The position numbers were made by a program, and so were the translations under genes. From positions 62,001 to 126,000 of the forward strand of contig NZ_JODR01000004.1 in NCBI RefSeq assembly GCF_000725885.1: 64,000 nucleotides of DNA, given 5' to 3'. The notes under the pieces were generated by a model. The model worked only from the letters and a program-made list of their open reading frames with translations. It did not search any database and was not told the origin of the DNA. Within the stretch, counting starts at the first letter, position 1. The number at the start of each line of letters is the position of its first letter. Source of the DNA: Streptomyces albus subsp. albus (GTDB lineage Bacteria; Actinomycetota; Actinomycetes; Streptomycetales; Streptomycetaceae). Below, piece by piece: positions 34,012 through 44,366 of this stretch.

Positions 34012-34025
34012 AAGAACGTGTTCTA
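34012..34025 (-). promoter_or_regulatory. KstR-type operator box, MaoC operon
   Basis: Minus strand TAGAACACGTTCTT matches TnnAACnnGTTnnA at all positions except the last. It lies in the 254-nt region between the leftward MaoC operon and the rightward histidine kinase gene. It shares the 12-mer TAGAACACGTTC with the box at 41173-41186. Confidence 0.7.
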
Positions 34026-34175
34026 AACCGCTGGGCGCTACCTGTATAACGCAGAGCCCCGCGCTTGGGAAGACCTGACGGGGCGTCAGCCCACGGCCAC
34101 CCGTGACATTCGTCCCGCCCGACGTCCGACATCCGCATCTGCCCCGCTCGGGTCCGCGCCCGTACCGTCGTGGGC

Positions 34176-35430
34176 ATGACGACGACCCAGGCGGTCCCCG
34201 GCACCGCCGGCAGCGGCACCCGGACCGTGCCCCGCGGCAAGGGGCCCGGCAAATACACCTTCCTGCCGTGGCTCCTGATGGGCGTGGGCGCCTTCTCCCA
34301 CGTCATCCAGGGCGAGGCGGGCAACCCGTGGATCGGCGGCGCGGCGCTGCTCGCCTTCAACTCGCTGTACATCTTCGTGGTCTTCACCGCCTTCGACCCG
34401 CGCCACGGCGACCGGCGCACACCGCTGTACGGACTCGCCGGACTGACGGCCGTCACGTTCGCCGTCGCCCTGGGCTACGGCGGCTCGTGGATGCTGTTCT
34501 TCCCGCTGCTCTCCCTCGCTTCCGGCGCCGTGCGGCAGTTGCACGGCAAACGGCTGGGCCTGTGGCTGATCCTCCTCAGCGGCACCGCCGGGGTGCTGAC
34601 CGGCTGGGACCAGGGCGACGCGTCCGAATCCCTCGGCATCGGCTACGGCACCTTCGTCTCCGGCATGGTGACCGCGGCCGTGCTGAACCTCTTCGACACG
34701 GTGCGCCAACTGGAGGAGACCCGGCAGGAGCTGGCCCGCACCGCCGTCGAACGGGAGAGGCTGCGCTTCTCCCGCGACCTGCACGACCTGCTCGGCCACA
34801 CCCTCTCGGTGGTCGTCGTCAAGGCGGAGGCCGTACGGCGCCTGGGCCGCCGCGACCTGGACGCCGCCCTGGCCCAGGCGGCCGACATCGAGGCCGTCGG
34901 CCGCCAGGCCCTCACCGAGATCCGCGAGGCGGTCAGCGGCTACCGCGAGGGCAGCCTGAGCACCGAGCTGGAGCGGGCCCGATCCGTGCTGGAGGCCGCC
35001 GCCGTCGAGGTGGTCGTCCGCCGCTCCGGCCCGCCCCTGGCCCCGCAGACCGAGGCCCTGCTGGGCTGGGTGGTGCGCGAGAGCGTCACCAACACGGTGC
35101 GGCACAGCGGCGCGGCCCGCTGCGAGATCGAGGTGCGGGCCACCGGGGACCGGGTGCGGCTGACCGTCACCGACGACGGCCACGGCCCGGCGGCGCCGGG
35201 TGCCGTAGGCTCCCCCTCCCGAACGACGGGCGGCTCCGGCGGCACCGGGCTCAAGGGGGCTGGCCGAGCGGCTGGGCGCGGCCGGCGGCACCCTCGACGG
35301 CGGCCCCGACGGGCGCCGGGGCTTCCGGGTGGTGGCCGAACTGCCCGCGGAGCCGGACCAGGACGCCGGGCAGCCGCCCGGTACGGCCACCGCCGCCGCG
35401 ACGGCGGGCACGGAGAGGACGACACGGTGA
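34176..35430 (+). pseudogene. NarL-type histidine kinase, frameshifted near the C-terminus as sequenced
   Basis: A DesK-like kinase: four to five membrane segments (about 28-140), HisKA_3 box RDLHDLLGHTLSVVV with His203, N-box VRESVTNTVRHS and G1 DDGHGP. After GGTGLKG (residue about 361) the expected LAERLGAAGGTLDGG continues only in frame +1, because of an extra G in the run at 35255-35259. The repaired gene encodes 417 residues and ends in a GTGA overlap with the response regulator. As written, the frame runs on into the regulator, giving a false fusion. Sequencing error or recent mutation. TACCGT ends 8 nt before the ATG, suggesting a leaderless start. Confidence 0.85.
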
Positions 35431-36032
35431 TCAAGGTCCTGCTGGCGGAGGACCAGGGCATGATGCGCGGCGCGCTCGCCCTGCTGCTGGAGCTGGAGGA
35501 CGACATCGAGATCGTCGCCCGGCTGGGCTCCGGGGAGGAGATCGTGCCCACCGCCTTGGAGGTGCGGCCCGACGTGGCGCTGCTCGACATCGAACTGCCC
35601 GGCCGCAGCGGTCTGGACGCCGCCGCCGAACTGCACGAGCGGCTGCCCTCCTGCACGGTGCTGATCCTCACCACCTTCGGCCGCCCCGGCTATCTGCGCC
35701 GCGCCATGGAGTCGGGCGCCGGTGGCTTCCTCGTCAAGGACGGCCCCGTCGAGGAGCTGGCGGGGGCGATCCGCAGAGCGCTGGACGGGGAGCGCGTCAT
35801 CGACCCCGCGCTGGCGGCAGCCGCCCTCAGCGCGGGCCCCAATCCGCTCACCCGCCGCGAGCAGGAGGTGCTCACCGCCGCCGCCGACGGTTCGACCGTC
35901 GCCGACATCGCCGCCCGCCTGCATCTGTCCGGTGCGACCGTCCGCAACTATCTGTCCGCCGCCATCGGCAAGACCTCCACCCGCAACCGGATGGAAGCCG
36001 TCCGCGCCGCCCGCCGCAACGGCTGGCTGTAG
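35427..36032 (+). CDS. NarL/FixJ response regulator (DesR-like)
   Basis: A 201-residue regulator: receiver with acidic pair AEDQ (7-10), phospho-acceptor Asp54 in LLDIELPGRSG and GGFLVKDG Lys, then LuxR-type HTH from LTRREQEVLTAAADG (about 146-200). The GTG overlaps the kinase stop. Its pairing with the multi-helix kinase resembles DesK/DesR-type systems that sense membrane state, or ABC exporter-linked pairs; the MFS gene downstream is convergent and not in the operon. Confidence 0.9.
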   Translation: MIKVLLAEDQGMMRGALALLLELEDDIEIVARLGSGEEIVPTALEVRPDVALLDIELPGRSGLDAAAELHERLPSCTVLILTTFGRPGYLRRAMESGAGGFLVKDGPVEELAGAIRRALDGERVIDPALAAAALSAGPNPLTRREQEVLTAAADGSTVADIAARLHLSGATVRNYLSAAIGKTSTRNRMEAVRAARRNGWL

Positions 36033-36042
36033 CCCGCGCCCG

Positions 36043-37515
36043 TCAGCCGGCCTCGGGCGCCGGTCCGGGGCGGGACCCGGAGGTGCGGGACGCGGTGGTA
36101 CGGGGCAGGGCGACGATCATGAACAGGACACAGCCGGCCAACAGCGCCGCGCCGGTGCGGAAGGCCATGCCGTAGCCGGCGGCCAGCGAGGCCGGATCGT
36201 GGCGGCCGTCGGTACGGGCAGCGGCCACCGTCGAGAGCACCGCCAGGCCCAGGGCGCCGCCCATGGTGCGGCTGGTGCCGAACAGCCCGGACAGCAGCCC
36301 CGCCTCGTCCGCGTCGTCGGTGGCCGTCGCGATGGTGGCCAGCGGGGTCGCCGCCAGTCCGGCGCCCAGGGACATCAGGATGCCGGGGCCCAGGATCGTG
36401 GTGGCGTAGTCGCCGTGCGCGCCCATGGTGCTCTGCCACAGATAGCCGAGGCCCGCCATGACCGACCCGGCGACCGCCAGCCAGCGGTCGCCCACGCGGG
36501 CCATCAGGTACGGGGCGATCTTGGAGCCCAGCACGATGGTCAGCGAGTGCGGCACCAGCGCGAAACCGGCCTGGAGCGGGGTGTAGCCCAGCACGTTCTG
36601 GGTGTGGAGGGAGAGGAAGTACCACATGGCGAACATGGCCAGGCCGTTGATGAAGATGGCCACGTTCGCGGCGGAGACGGCGCGCGAGTGGAACAGCCGC
36701 AGCGGCACCAGCGGCTCGGCGGCCCGCGCCTCCACCGCCACGAACAGGGCGAGCATCGCCAGCCCCGCGGCCAGCGGGCCCAGCGCACTGGGCGCGGCCC
36801 AGCCGGCGGTGTCGGTACGGACGATGCCGTAGGCCACCGCGCCCAGGCCCAGGGTGGCCAGCAGCGCGCCGGGCACGTCGAGCCGGCGCACGGCCGTCGC
36901 CCGGCTCTCGGTGAGCCACACGGCAGCCGCCGCCAGGACGACCACGCCGACGGGCACGTTGATCAGCAGCACCCACCGCCAGGACAGCGCGTCGGTGAGC
37001 ACCCCGCCGACCAGGCCGCCCGCGGCGCCGCCGCCCGCGCCGACCGCCGACCAGGTGGCCACGGCCCGGGTGCGGGCCGCCCCCTCCGGCACGGACGTCG
37101 TCAGCAGGGTGAGCGTGGCCGGTGCCAGGATCGCGGCGCCCATGCCCTGGACGCCGCGCGCCGCCAGCAGGTGCCACGGTTCCTGTGCGAGCCCCCCGGC
37201 GAGGCTGGCCGCCGTGAACAGGGCGAGCCCGGCCAGGAAGACCCGTTTGCGCCCGAACAGGTCGGCGGCCCGGCCGCCCAGCAGCATCAGGCCGGAGAAG
37301 GTGAGGGTGTAGGCGTTGACCACCCACTGGAGACCCGTCTCGGACAGCGCGAGGGTGTCCCGCATGGACGGGAGCGCGACGTTCACCACGGAGACGTCGA
37401 GGACGACGAGGAACTGGCCGGCGCATGCCGCCAGGACCACCGCCCACAGGCGGGGAGCCCCGGCGGCCCCGGATATCGCGGACGAGGCGGCGGCGTCGGG
37501 TGCGGGTTGCGGCAT
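36043..37515 (-). CDS. MFS multidrug transporter, DHA2 (14-TM) family
   Basis: A 490-residue transporter. Motif C and DHA2 features are visible: LDVSVVNVALPSM in TM1, GRAADLFGRKRVF as motif A (about 80-92), and AAILAPATLTLL. Fourteen hydrophobic segments are expected over the length. These export drugs or antibiotics by proton antiport. It lies between a two-component system and beta-oxidation genes with no operon partner. No adjacent TetR gene is seen. Confidence 0.9.
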   Translation of the reverse strand: MPQPAPDAAASSAISGAAGAPRLWAVVLAACAGQFLVVLDVSVVNVALPSMRDTLALSETGLQWVVNAYTLTFSGLMLLGGRAADLFGRKRVFLAGLALFTAASLAGGLAQEPWHLLAARGVQGMGAAILAPATLTLLTTSVPEGAARTRAVATWSAVGAGGGAAGGLVGGVLTDALSWRWVLLINVPVGVVVLAAAAVWLTESRATAVRRLDVPGALLATLGLGAVAYGIVRTDTAGWAAPSALGPLAAGLAMLALFVAVEARAAEPLVPLRLFHSRAVSAANVAIFINGLAMFAMWYFLSLHTQNVLGYTPLQAGFALVPHSLTIVLGSKIAPYLMARVGDRWLAVAGSVMAGLGYLWQSTMGAHGDYATTILGPGILMSLGAGLAATPLATIATATDDADEAGLLSGLFGTSRTMGGALGLAVLSTVAAARTDGRHDPASLAAGYGMAFRTGAALLAGCVLFMIVALPRTTASRTSGSRPGPAPEAG

Positions 37516-37586
37516 GCCGACAGTCTGGCAGTTCGGCCCCGTCCTCCCCTCCGCGTTTTCGGGTGGCCGCGCGGGGAGCGGGACGT

Positions 37587-38780
37587 TCAGCGCCGCAGCA
37601 CGGTGACGACCGCGGCGCCGCCCAGGCCGATGTTGTGGGCCAGGCCCACGCGGGCGCCGTCCACCTGGCGTTCGCCGGCTTCCCCCCGCAGTTGCCACAC
37701 CAGCTCCGCGCACTGGGCGATGCCGGTGGCGCCCAGCGGGTGTCCCTTGGAGATGAGCCCTCCGGAGGGGTTGACCACCCACCGGCCGCCGTAGGTCGTG
37801 GCCCCGCAGGCGGCCAGTTCGCCCGACTCCCCCTCCGGGCACATGCCGAGCGCCTCGTAGGTGAGCAACTCGTTGACGGAGAAGCAGTCGTGGAGTTCGA
37901 CCACGTCGACGTCCTCGATGCCCAGCCCGCTCTCCTCGTACGCGCGGGCGGCGGCGTCGCGGGACATGGGGCGGCCCACGACGTCGATGCAGGAGCCGGA
38001 GGCGAAGGACTCCTCCGTGTCGGTCGTCATGGCCTGGCCCGCGATCTCCACGGCGCGGTCGGCGAGCCCCCGCTCCCGCACGAACCGCTCCGAGACGACC
38101 ACCGCCGCGGCGGCGCCGTCGGACGTGGGCGAGCACTGGAGCTTGGTCAGCGGATCGTGCACGGTCTTCGCGGAGAGGATGTCGCCGAGCGCGTACACGT
38201 CGCGGAACTGGGCGTTGGGGTTGGCCGCGGAGTGACGGTGGTTCTTCTCCGCGACGGCGGCCAGCTGTTCCCGCGTCGTCCCGTACCGCTCCATGTGCTC
38301 GCGGGCGGCGTTGCCGAAGATCTGCGCGGTGGGCGGTGTGTCCTTGAAACCGTGCCGGGCCGCCATCACCCCGTAGTGGCGGGCCACGGGCGAGGCGGCG
38401 AAGTCCCCGCCGCCCGCGCCGGCGCCCAGCGCGCCCTTCTTCATCTTCTCGAAGCCGAGCGCCAGTACGCAGTCCTCGACGCCAAAGGCCACCAGTTGGC
38501 GGGCCAGCATCAGCGCACTCGAACCCGTGGCGCAGTTGTTGTTGACGTTGTAGACGGGGATGCCGGTGAGGCCGAGCTGGTAGACGGCGCGCTGCGCGGC
38601 GGTGGAGGGCTGGTGGCAGTGGCCCACGGCCGCCTGCCCCACCCGGTCGTAGGGGACGCCGGCATCGGCGAGGGCCGCCTCGCCCGCCTCCCGCGCCATC
38701 TCCCAGTACGGCCACTCCCGTGTCTCGGGTTTGACGAAGGGGGTCATCCCGACGCCGATGACGAACGCCTTTCCGGTCAT
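37587..38780 (-). CDS. SCP-x-type thiolase / lipid-transfer protein
   Basis: A 397-residue thiolase-fold protein of the lipid-transfer/SCP-x group: nucleophile Cys in NNNCATGSSALM (about 90-101), HDCFSVNELL with His/Cys (about 299-308) and GGLISKGHPLGATG (about 341-354) with the His of the second active-site loop. It lacks a C-terminal SCP2 domain. Members thiolytically cleave branched 3-ketoacyl-CoAs or act as aldolase partners in steroid side-chain degradation. It follows the fused acyl-CoA dehydrogenase by 56 nt and shares its KstR-box promoter. Confidence 0.88.
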   Translation of the reverse strand: MTGKAFVIGVGMTPFVKPETREWPYWEMAREAGEAALADAGVPYDRVGQAAVGHCHQPSTAAQRAVYQLGLTGIPVYNVNNNCATGSSALMLARQLVAFGVEDCVLALGFEKMKKGALGAGAGGGDFAASPVARHYGVMAARHGFKDTPPTAQIFGNAAREHMERYGTTREQLAAVAEKNHRHSAANPNAQFRDVYALGDILSAKTVHDPLTKLQCSPTSDGAAAAVVVSERFVRERGLADRAVEIAGQAMTTDTEESFASGSCIDVVGRPMSRDAAARAYEESGLGIEDVDVVELHDCFSVNELLTYEALGMCPEGESGELAACGATTYGGRWVVNPSGGLISKGHPLGATGIAQCAELVWQLRGEAGERQVDGARVGLAHNIGLGGAAVVTVLRR

Positions 38781-38836
38781 GGCTGCTCCTCGGTCGCATG
38801 CCCGGGCGCCCCGGTGCCCCGGGCACCCGGGACGGG

Positions 38837-41161
38837 TCAGGGTCGCGGCTCCGGGTCGCGCGGCAGGCCCAGCAGCCGTTCGGCCACCACGTTGAGCTGG
38901 ACCTGGGTGGTGCCGCCCGCGATGGTCAGGCAGCGGGACATCAGGAATCCGTGCACGGCCCGCTCCCCCGGGCCCTCCCGCACCGCACCGGCCGGGCCGA
39001 GCAGTTCCAGGGCCAGCTCGGCGACGTTCTGCTGGTGCGGGGTCTGGAGGAGCTTGCGCACGCTGGCGCCGGCGCCCGGGTCGAGGCCCGCCACCTGCTG
39101 GAGCGTGGTGCGCAGCCCGATGCACGCCAGCGCGTGCGCCTGCGCCGCGAGCGCGCCGACGCGCTCCCGTACGGTGTCGTCGACGCCGCCGTCCCCGTCC
39201 CCCTCGGCCAGCCGGGCGACGAGGGCTTCCAGTCCGGTGCTGAAGGCGACCTGGTCGGCCATGTGCACCCGCTCGTTGCCCAGGGTGTGCCGCGCCACCC
39301 GCCAGCCGTCGTCCACCTGCCCGACCACGGCGTCGGCCGGCAGCACGGCGTCGTCGAACCACACCTCGTTGAACAGGGCGTCCCCGGTGATCTCGGTGAG
39401 CGGACGCACCTCGATGCCCGGGGTGTTCTTCATGTCGACGAGGAAGAACGTCAGCCCCTTGTGCTTGGGCGCCTCGGGGTCGGTGCGGGCCAGCAGGATG
39501 CCCCAGTCCGCCCACTGCGCCGCCGACGTCCACACCTTCTGCCCGTCGACGCGCCAGCCCCCGTCCGCCGTCCGCTCCGCACGGGTGCGCAGCGAGGCCA
39601 GGTCGGAGCCGGCGCCCGGCTCCGAGAACAGCTGGCACCACAGCACATCACCGCGCAGGGTCGGCGGCAGGTGGCGGTCGCGCTGCTCCGGGGTGCCGAA
39701 GGCGATCAGGGAGGGCACCACCCAGGTGGCGATGCCCAGGTCGGACACCTTCACCCCGGCCTCCTCCAGCTCCCGCTGGATCGCCAGTTGCCGCACCGGC
39801 CCGGCGTCGAGCCCGTAGGGGCGGGGCAGGTGCGGGGCCGCGTAGCCGGTGGGCGCCAGTGCGCGGCGCACCGCGGCCGGGTCCTGGCCCCGCAGCGGGG
39901 CGATAACCTCGCGGGCCTCGGCACGGTACGCCTCCGCCTCGGGCGGCAGCTGGGTGCGCAGCGCGCGGCGCACCCCCTCGCCCGCCAGGCGTGCGGCCCG
40001 CAGCCGGTGGACGCGGCCGGGGCCCGCCAACTGCCGGGCCACCAGCGCCCTGCGCAGATACAGGTGCGCGTCGTGCTCCCAGGTGAAGCCGATGCCGCCG
40101 AGGATCTGAACGCAGTCCTTCGCGCAGCTGTGGGCCGCCTCCAGCGCGGCGGAGGCGGCCAGCGCCGCGGTCAGGCCCCGCACCCGGCCGTCCGCCTCCC
40201 CGGCCGCGCGCGCCGCGTCCCAGGTGAGGGCGCGGGCCTCTTCGAGACGGAGGAGCATGTCGGCGCACAGGTGTTTGACGGCCTGGAACTGGCCGATGGG
40301 GCGACCGAACTGTTCCCGTACGCGGGCGTGCCCGGTGGCGGTGGCCAGCGCCCAGGCGGCCACCCCGCACGCCTCCGCGGAGAGCAGCACATACGCCAGG
40401 TCGGTCACGTCCGCGTCGTCCAGGGGCAGCAGACGGGAGTGCGGCACGGTCACGCCCTGGGCCGTGACCTCGGCGGTGGGGCGCAGCGGGTCGGCGCCGG
40501 TGTGCGGGCGCACGTCGAGCGCGGCGGCGTCCACGGCGAACCACACGGTGGTGCCGGGGCCGTGGGGGTCCTGGGGGCCCTGCTCCGTTCCCGGGCCGCG
40601 CCCGTCCGCCGTGCCGGGGCCCCCGTCCGCCGCCTCCGTGTCCGGCCGGACGTGCGCCGCGAGGACCAGCAGACCAGCCTCCGCGCCGCCGAGCACGGGC
40701 GGGGCGGTGCCGGTCAGTGTCCAGTCGCCGTAGTCGCGCCGGGTGGCCGCAAGGGTGCCGGGCCCCAGGGCCACGGCCCCGATCCGCGCGCCCGTGGCCA
40801 GCTCGCGCACCAGGTGGGGGTCCGCTCCCACCTGGTGCAGCAGTCCGGCCGCGAGGACGTGCGGCAGGAAGGGGCCGGGCAGGGCGGCGCGGCCGGTCTC
40901 CTCCAGCACGACCGCCAGATCGAGCAGGGAACCGCCTGCGCCGCCCGCGCTCTCCGGCAGGTGGATGCCGCACAACTGCTGCCGCACGAGGCCGTCCCAG
41001 TGGGCGGGGCGCCCCCGGGTCGGTGGCGAGTCCAGCGCGGCGCGCCGTTCCTTGTCGGGTACGGCGCGCGCCAGCCAGCCCCGTACGGAGGCCGCCAACT
41101 CCCGTTGCTCCTGGGTGATTCCGATACCGCCGCCGTGTGTGTCCGCGTTGCGGTTGGTCAT
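38837..41161 (-). CDS. Fused acyl-CoA dehydrogenase (two ACAD domains)
   Basis: A 774-residue tandem acyl-CoA dehydrogenase. The first half (about 1-370) ends with REQFGRPIGQFQAVKHL and QILGGIGFTWEHDAHLYLRR. The second half (about 385-774) has LFSEPGAGSDLASLRTRAE, QKVWTSAAQWADWGILLART and IAGGTTQVQLNVVAERLLGLPRD. This layout is that of mycobacterial fused FadE enzymes such as FadE34, where the halves mimic an alpha2-beta2 steroid-acyl-CoA dehydrogenase. The catalytic Glu expected in one half was not pinned down. TACCGT ends 8 nt before the ATG, so translation is probably leaderless. Operon with the thiolase. Confidence 0.88.
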   Translation of the reverse strand: MTNRNADTHGGGIGITQEQRELAASVRGWLARAVPDKERRAALDSPPTRGRPAHWDGLVRQQLCGIHLPESAGGAGGSLLDLAVVLEETGRAALPGPFLPHVLAAGLLHQVGADPHLVRELATGARIGAVALGPGTLAATRRDYGDWTLTGTAPPVLGGAEAGLLVLAAHVRPDTEAADGGPGTADGRGPGTEQGPQDPHGPGTTVWFAVDAAALDVRPHTGADPLRPTAEVTAQGVTVPHSRLLPLDDADVTDLAYVLLSAEACGVAAWALATATGHARVREQFGRPIGQFQAVKHLCADMLLRLEEARALTWDAARAAGEADGRVRGLTAALAASAALEAAHSCAKDCVQILGGIGFTWEHDAHLYLRRALVARQLAGPGRVHRLRAARLAGEGVRRALRTQLPPEAEAYRAEAREVIAPLRGQDPAAVRRALAPTGYAAPHLPRPYGLDAGPVRQLAIQRELEEAGVKVSDLGIATWVVPSLIAFGTPEQRDRHLPPTLRGDVLWCQLFSEPGAGSDLASLRTRAERTADGGWRVDGQKVWTSAAQWADWGILLARTDPEAPKHKGLTFFLVDMKNTPGIEVRPLTEITGDALFNEVWFDDAVLPADAVVGQVDDGWRVARHTLGNERVHMADQVAFSTGLEALVARLAEGDGDGGVDDTVRERVGALAAQAHALACIGLRTTLQQVAGLDPGAGASVRKLLQTPHQQNVAELALELLGPAGAVREGPGERAVHGFLMSRCLTIAGGTTQVQLNVVAERLLGLPRDPEPRP

Positions 41162-41168
41162 GCGGGGC

Positions 41169-41186
41169 ACGGTAGAACACGTTCCA
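41169..41186 (-). promoter_or_regulatory. KstR-type operator at the acyl-CoA dehydrogenase promoter
   Basis: TAGAACACGTTCCA (41173-41186) is a full match to TnnAACnnGTTnnA. On the minus strand the -10 TACCGT (41174-41169) abuts it and is followed by 7 nt and the ATG at 41161. A bound repressor would block RNA polymerase directly. Confidence 0.75.
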
Positions 41187-41352
41187 CAAAGAGGGAAGGC
41201 GCGCGCGGAACGGGCACGCCGGGGGCCGGGGTGGCCCGTGGAGGCCACCTGCCACCCGCGGGGCGGACGGCGGTAGGGCAGCATGGCCGCACGCCGCGCC
41301 GGCCCGCGATGGAGCGCGGAACGACGGGCGTCCGCAGGCGCCCGGCAGATGA

Positions 41353-42048
<696 letters not shown>

Positions 42049-42333
42049 GCCGGCGGACGGCCCGGGCCCGACGGACGGATTCGGGGCGAGGGGCAGGCTC
42101 GGGGTGACAGGCGGCCCCGGGACGATGGACGGATTCGAGGCGAGGGGCGGTCCCGGGACGATGGACGGGCCCGGAGCTACGGTCGGGCCCGGGACGACAG
42201 GCGGCCCCGGGGCGGCGAGCAGGTCCGGGGCGGCCACGGACGGCCCGGCGGGCGGGTCGCGACGCGGAGCACCGCCCCGCCCCCGGAGGCCGTCCTGGGC
42301 CGCCGCACCCCCGAGGGCCTACCATCTACGGCC

Positions 42334-43275
42334 GTGTCGAATGGATGCTTCGTGAAGCGGCGGCGGACGGGCGGCCGACAGGTGGTGGCCGTGCTGGCCG
42401 CCGGGGCCGTGTGCCTGGGTGCCGCCGGGTGCGGGGCGTCCGGGCCGGCCGGCGACGAGGACGGCCGTAAGGGCGGGGAGCGCTCCCCGGCGGCGACGGC
42501 GTCGCCGCGGCCGTCGAAGGAGACGGGCTCCGGGCACGACGACCGGGACAACGGGGCCGGGCAGGGCCGCAGCCGCCCGGCGGACCGTCCGCTGCGCGGC
42601 ATGGTGGTCGTGGTGGACCCCGGCCACAACCCGCACAACCGCGACCAGCCCGGCGCGATTTCCCGGCCCGTCGATATCGGCACGGGAAAGAAGGAATGCG
42701 ACACCACGGGCACCGCCACCAATTCCGGTTACCCGGAGGCGGAGTTCACACTCGATCTGGCGCACCGGGTCCGTACGCAGCTTCGAGAACGCGGAGCGAC
42801 CGTACGGTTTACACACGACGGGGACGAACCGTACGGCCCATGCGTGGATGAACGCGCGGAAAAGGGAAATCAGGCACAAGCGGACGCCGCCATTTCGCTC
42901 CATGCGGACGGTGCGCCCAGTGGAAGCCGTGGTTTCCATGTGATTCTTCCCGCATCCGTGCACAAGGGCGCCGCGGACACCCGGAAGATCGCGGGCCCCT
43001 CCCGGCGGCTGGGCAAGGAGCTGCGGGACGCGTTCCGCGAGGCCACCGGCGAACCCCCTGCCAACTATCTGGGCGACGGCAACGGTTTGGACACAAGAGA
43101 CGACCTGGGCGGGCTCAACCTGAGCCGTGTTCCCAAGGTCTTCCTCGAATGCGGCAACATGCGGGACCGGCGTGATGCCGCGCACCTCACCTCGGCGAAG
43201 TGGCGCGAAAAGGCGGCGCGCGGGGTCGCGGACGGGATCACGGCTTTCCTGGCCGCAGAGGGCGGGAAATCATGA
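42334..43275 (+). CDS. Lipoprotein N-acetylmuramoyl-L-alanine amidase (Amidase_3)
   Basis: A 313-residue peptidoglycan amidase. The N-terminal lipoprotein signal has basic residues, VVAVLAAGAVCLGAAGC lipobox and a lipidated Cys at about 33. A disordered Gly/Asp/Arg linker follows to about 85. Amidase_3 domain: VVDPGHNPHN with Zn His (about 96), YPEAEFTLDLA with Zn Glu, SLHADGAPSG with the second Zn His and FLECGNMRD with the catalytic Glu. It cleaves the MurNAc-L-Ala bond outside the membrane. GTG start with TACCAT 8 nt upstream, possibly leaderless. Upstream, 42049-42333 holds degenerate GGGACGATGGACGG-type repeats. Confidence 0.9.
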   Translation: MSNGCFVKRRRTGGRQVVAVLAAGAVCLGAAGCGASGPAGDEDGRKGGERSPAATASPRPSKETGSGHDDRDNGAGQGRSRPADRPLRGMVVVVDPGHNPHNRDQPGAISRPVDIGTGKKECDTTGTATNSGYPEAEFTLDLAHRVRTQLRERGATVRFTHDGDEPYGPCVDERAEKGNQAQADAAISLHADGAPSGSRGFHVILPASVHKGAADTRKIAGPSRRLGKELRDAFREATGEPPANYLGDGNGLDTRDDLGGLNLSRVPKVFLECGNMRDRRDAAHLTSAKWREKAARGVADGITAFLAAEGGKS

Positions 43276-43379
43276 AACCGAGGAGCGAACCCCCCGGAGC
43301 GGCCCGTAGTGTCATCCGTACGATGGGGTGCTCACCCCCGGCAGACTCCAACCATGACCAGACCGATTAAGGACCCCAC

Positions 43380-44234
43380 GTGAACATCCGCTCGCTCACG
43401 CGAGGCGACGGCGCGGTGATAGGAGCAGCGGTGCTGCTGTTCATCGCTTCGTTCCTCGATTACTTCTCCGCAGACTGCGATGGCTCCTTCTGCGACAAGA
43501 TCGAGATGCCGAACGCCTGGGACACGGAGAAGCTCCAGCTCATCCTGCCCACCGTCTTCCTGACGGGCATCATCGGCGCCGCACTGCTGATCATCGGGCG
43601 CTTCCTGCCGGAGGGCCGCAAGTTCGGTGCCGTCACGCTGCCGCAGTTCGGCACCAGTCTGCTCGTCGTCTCGCTGTGGTCGGCGGTGTGGGCGATGATC
43701 GTCGCCCCCGACCAGGCCAGCATGGGCGCCGGCGCGATCATCGCGCTGATCGCCTCACTGATCGGCGCGGTCGCGGCACTCGTCAGCCCGACGGTCCCGG
43801 CGCTCTCCGCCCCGCTGATGCCCGCCGCCGGCCCCCGTCCCGGCCCCTACGGCGGTCCGCAGCAGGCCGGTTACGGCTACCCGGGCGCCCCGCAGCAGGG
43901 CGGTTACGGCTACCCCGGTGCTCCGCAGGGCGGTCAGCCGGGCCCCTACGGCGGCCAGCCCGTGCAGGGCGGCCAGCCGCAGGACGCCCAGTCGCACGGC
44001 GGCCCGCAGGGTGCCGCGGCCGGCGCCCCGGACCCCAACTTCCAGCCGTTCTGGTTCGCCGTCCCGATGGCGCGTCCCCTCTTCCCGGAGGACGGCTCGC
44101 CGCAGCCGATCGCCGAACTGGCACCGGGCACCTGGTACCTGGCGGTCGAGCAGCGCGGCCAGGCGCTGGTCGCCCAGACGCAGGACGGCCGCCGCGGCAT
44201 CCTCCAGGACACCTCCAACATCCAGCGCGGCTGA
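43380..44234 (+). CDS. Four-TM membrane protein with Gly/Tyr/Pro/Gln-rich linker
   Basis: 284 residues, resembling the DUF5336-type actinobacterial membrane proteins. Membrane segments at about 14-28, 57-75, 90-110 and 118-140; CDGSFCDK in the first outer loop may form a disulfide. Residues about 150-215 are repeats of the type PQQGGYGYPGAPQ (low complexity). The last 65 residues form a small globular segment (FWFAVPMARPLFPEDGSP ... GILQDTSNIQ) that Streptomyces homologues share. Function unknown. GTG start at 43380, after GACCCCAC, without a good SD. Confidence 0.75.
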   Translation: MNIRSLTRGDGAVIGAAVLLFIASFLDYFSADCDGSFCDKIEMPNAWDTEKLQLILPTVFLTGIIGAALLIIGRFLPEGRKFGAVTLPQFGTSLLVVSLWSAVWAMIVAPDQASMGAGAIIALIASLIGAVAALVSPTVPALSAPLMPAAGPRPGPYGGPQQAGYGYPGAPQQGGYGYPGAPQGGQPGPYGGQPVQGGQPQDAQSHGGPQGAAAGAPDPNFQPFWFAVPMARPLFPEDGSPQPIAELAPGTWYLAVEQRGQALVAQTQDGRRGILQDTSNIQRG

Positions 44235-44323
44235 GCCGTCCACCGGCCGGCACCGCGCCCCGCGCCTCGGCCCCTCGCCCTTCCGGGCGGGGGAGCCGTT
44301 GCCGTACCCTGCACCGGACCATG

Positions 44324-44340
44324 ACTGACGGTACGTCAGT
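44324..44340. promoter_or_regulatory. TetR-type palindrome upstream of the LLM oxidoreductase
   Basis: ACTGACG-GTA-CGTCAGT, a perfect 7-bp inverted repeat centred 35 nt before the ATG at 44367. The TGACGnnnCGTCA core is common in TetR-family operators. No adjacent regulator is seen. Confidence 0.6.
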
Positions 44341-44366
44341 TCCGCGGGTGCGGGAGGGGGACGAGG

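Noticed and set aside
34170..36032. A 620-aa hybrid histidine kinase-response regulator
   Set aside because: Also a frameshift artefact (extra G at 35255-35259). The repaired kinase stops at 35430 and the regulator has its own GTG at 35427.
42049..42333. Possible ORF from GGGACGATGGACGG repeats
   Set aside because: Low-complexity repeat DNA with no start/SD and no protein-like composition.
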